Source: Sphingomonas bacterium (lineage in GTDB: Bacteria; Pseudomonadota; Alphaproteobacteria; Sphingomonadales; Sphingomonadaceae). From it: 14,882 nucleotides of DNA. Both the position numbers and the translations under genes were made by a program. How positions within the stretch are numbered: the first letter of the stretch is position 1; the number at the start of each line of letters is the position of its first letter. The stretch covers positions 1 to 14,882 of the forward strand of contig NZ_CAHJWX010000018.1 in NCBI RefSeq assembly GCF_903643065.1, read 5' to 3'. This document shows positions 13,233 through 14,882 of this stretch, piece after piece. The notes under the pieces are model-generated. The model was not told the DNA's origin, did no database searches, and saw nothing but the letters and a program-made list of their open reading frames with translations.

Positions 13233-14882
13233 ATGGATATAGTTTTCGGCCTGTGGGCGGATGGCGGCGCGAGCCCGGATCACGGCGGCGCGGCCGGCGG
13301 AGCCCTCGGGCAGCCGGTGGTCGGGCTTGGCGGCCTGGTCGACGTCCTCGAGACCGCCTTGGGCCTCGGCGGTCCCCGCCGCGCCCAGGTCGTCAGGATC
13401 GCCGCGCTCCAGTCGACCCTCGAGGCGCTCGAGGGCGACTTCTTCTGGTCGCGCTCCCTCGCGATGGACCCGTGGGCGACTGCGCGCACCGTTCTCGGCT
13501 GGCGGGACGAGCTCGTCGGTTTCGGCTGGAGCCCCGGTGAGGCGTGGGCAGGGCGTCGGCTCGCCGACCTCGCCGCCGCATCGCTCGCGTCGACCAACGT
13601 GGCACCGGGCCTGCCGGACCGCCTGGAGGCTGTGCTGGCCACGCTCGAGGGCTGCACGGTCGCACCCGTCACGCGCATCCGGCTGATCGACGCGGCCGAC
13701 CTGCTGCCATCGGCCGTCAGGCGCGTCGTCGACCGGTTGCGGGTGCTCGGCTGCCACGTTGAGCAGATCGCGACCGGCGGAGCCGCGGATCCGGAGACGT
13801 CCCTGGGCCGGCTGCAGCGCTGGATGCTCAACGGGACCGTGCCCACGGCCGGCGATGACGGCACGGTCACCATTGCGACCGCGGCCAGCGAGCCGCTCGC
13901 GGCCGAGATCCTCGGGCAGTGGTTCGCCGGACAGGGTTCCGGGGACGTCTCGCTCGTCGCGCAGGACGGGGACACCGACCTGCTGGACCACGGCCTCGCG
14001 GGAGCCGGACAGCCCCGTGCGGGGCGCAGCCGATCCTCCATACATCGCGGATCGCTCCAGCTCCTGCTTCTGGCGTTCAAGGGATCCTGGGCTCCGTTCG
14101 ACCCCCAGGCGCTGATGGAACTGCTGGTCTTCCCCGCCTCGCCGGTCCCGTCCCGGGCCGCATGGCGCCTCGCGTCGGCGCTCGAGCAGGCGCCGGGGCG
14201 CGGCGGGCCCGAATGGGCGTCGGCCTGGGAGGCGGTCGCGGAGGCGGAGCGCGCGCGTGCCGGCAGTGACGCCGCCGAGCTCACCAAGGTCGCACCCCGG
14301 CTCGCCACTTGGCAGGCATGGTCGGAACCCGAGATGACCGACCCGGCGGCGGGTATGCCCGTTGCCCAGGCGCTTGCGATCTGCGACCGCGTCACCGCAT
14401 GGGCGGTGCGCCGCTACGCCGCCACCGGGGATCCGCTCTACGCCTTCACCTCGACCCTGGCGGACGAGGTGCGTGCGGCTCTCGCCTCCCTAGGCCGGGT
14501 GCGGCTGCCTCGCCTACTCGTAGAGCGCGTGATCGACCAGGCTCTCGATCTCGGTCATCCGAACCCGGCCTCGCAGGCCGAGGCCGCGTCGTGGCGCAGC
14601 GTTCCGCATCCAGGCGCGGTCTGGGCGCCGCTGGACGCGGTGGTATGGTGGAATTTCGTCGCCACCCGGGAGGGCGCGGCCCGTTCGCCCTGGACGGAGG
14701 CGGAGCGGGCGGAACTGGCGGCAGCCGGCTGCCCCGCCGACGACGTGACCATGCCCGCGCGAGCCGCGAGCGCGGCCTGGGAACGGGCCGTGCTCAATGC
14801 CCGCGGACGCATCGTCTTCGTGTCGGGGGGCCCGGGCTGCGGTTCGGACGACGGCTTCCACCCGCTGGCGCACCGGCTGGGG
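13233..14882 (+). CDS. AddB-like (PD-(D/E)XK nuclease family) protein, 5' part
   Basis: The frame is open from ATG 13233 to the window edge (550 codons) with no stop, so the gene continues outside. It is recognised by its overall likeness to the N-terminal, helicase-like half of AddB-type proteins: GWRDELVGFGW near residues 89-99, RIRLIDAADLLPSAVRRVVD, ETSLGRLQRWMLNG, then AGRSRSSIHRGSLQLLLLAF and GSWAPFDPQALMELLVFPAS. No Walker-A GxxGxGKT is present near the N-terminus, so, as in many AddB proteins, this domain is probably not an active helicase. It would pair with an AddA/UvrD-type motor. The nuclease domain expected at the C-terminus lies beyond the window, so its activity cannot be judged. 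AddAB complexes resect double-strand breaks and degrade linear phage DNA. A 425-bp gap separates it from the upstream operon on the same strand, so it probably has its own promoter. Confidence 0.65.
   Translation, partial: MDIVFGLWADGGASPDHGGAAGGALGQPVVGLGGLVDVLETALGLGGPRRAQVVRIAALQSTLEALEGDFFWSRSLAMDPWATARTVLGWRDELVGFGWSPGEAWAGRRLADLAAASLASTNVAPGLPDRLEAVLATLEGCTVAPVTRIRLIDAADLLPSAVRRVVDRLRVLGCHVEQIATGGAADPETSLGRLQRWMLNGTVPTAGDDGTVTIATAASEPLAAEILGQWFAGQGSGDVSLVAQDGDTDLLDHGLAGAGQPRAGRSRSSIHRGSLQLLLLAFKGSWAPFDPQALMELLVFPASPVPSRAAWRLASALEQAPGRGGPEWASAWEAVAEAERARAGSDAAELTKVAPRLATWQAWSEPEMTDPAAGMPVAQALAICDRVTAWAVRRYAATGDPLYAFTSTLADEVRAALASLGRVRLPRLLVERVIDQALDLGHPNPASQAEAASWRSVPHPGAVWAPLDAVVWWNFVATREGAARSPWTEAERAELAAAGCPADDVTMPARAASAAWERAVLNARGRIVFVSGGPGCGSDDGFHPLAHRLG

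Noticed and set aside
13227..14395. Long minus-strand frames opposite the AddB-like gene
   Set aside because: The plus-strand frame is open for 550 codons with a strong ribosome binding site and AddB-like sequence; the minus frames look like shadows.
1..14882. CRISPR array, tRNA or rRNA genes
   Set aside because: No regularly spaced repeats and no recognisable tRNA or rRNA sequence were seen on either strand.

Overview
The window is GC-rich DNA of alphaproteobacterial character. Codon use and the kinds of families seen fit a sphingomonad-like host, but no marker gene fixes the taxon, so that is inference. It divides into a broken left third and an intact right two thirds.

Left part (1 to about 4.4 kb) is a graveyard. 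A coding remnant (78-694), a YciC-like integral membrane protein (867-1514) and an M48-type zinc metalloprotease with an intact HELGH (1511-2669) are all interrupted by frameshifts or stops, although family-like protein sequence continues across each lesion. Then come a minus-strand remnant that may be a DUF499-type ATPase (about 2656-3018), a clearly AT-richer stretch (about 3015-3310), the C-terminal half of an HK97-type phage portal protein (about 3311-3871), a fragment of an IS630-family transposase (about 3873-4035), and a 3'-truncated Ntn-hydrolase-like gene (about 4036-4411). This is either a decayed mobile-element boundary or, for the first 3 kb, partly poor sequence.

Right part (4.5-14.9 kb) holds six intact-looking genes that read as a defence or DNA-processing island. 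On the minus strand an apparent operon runs xseA-like (8968-10599), xseB-like (8741-8971, 4-bp overlap) and a 1343-residue protein with a Cap4/DUF4297-like nuclease N-terminus, a P-loop STAND-type NTPase core and a long helical C-terminus (4553-8584). Divergently, sharing a 211-bp intergenic region, a DUF4062 protein (10811-11425) overlaps by 4 bp an AlbA_2/HATPase_c_4/winged-helix protein (11422-12807). After a 425-bp non-coding gap with several short repeats, an AddB-like protein (13233 to beyond the end) starts behind a strong Shine-Dalgarno sequence.

The notable unit is the accessory exonuclease VII-like pair joined to an Avs-like nuclease-STAND ATPase, next to a DUF4062/AlbA_2 pair and an AddB-like end-processing protein. 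A working model, which is inference only, is that ExoVII-like and AddB-like proteins handle DNA ends or single strands while the STAND protein senses an invader and cuts DNA. I know of no named defence system with this composition, but I could not search for one.
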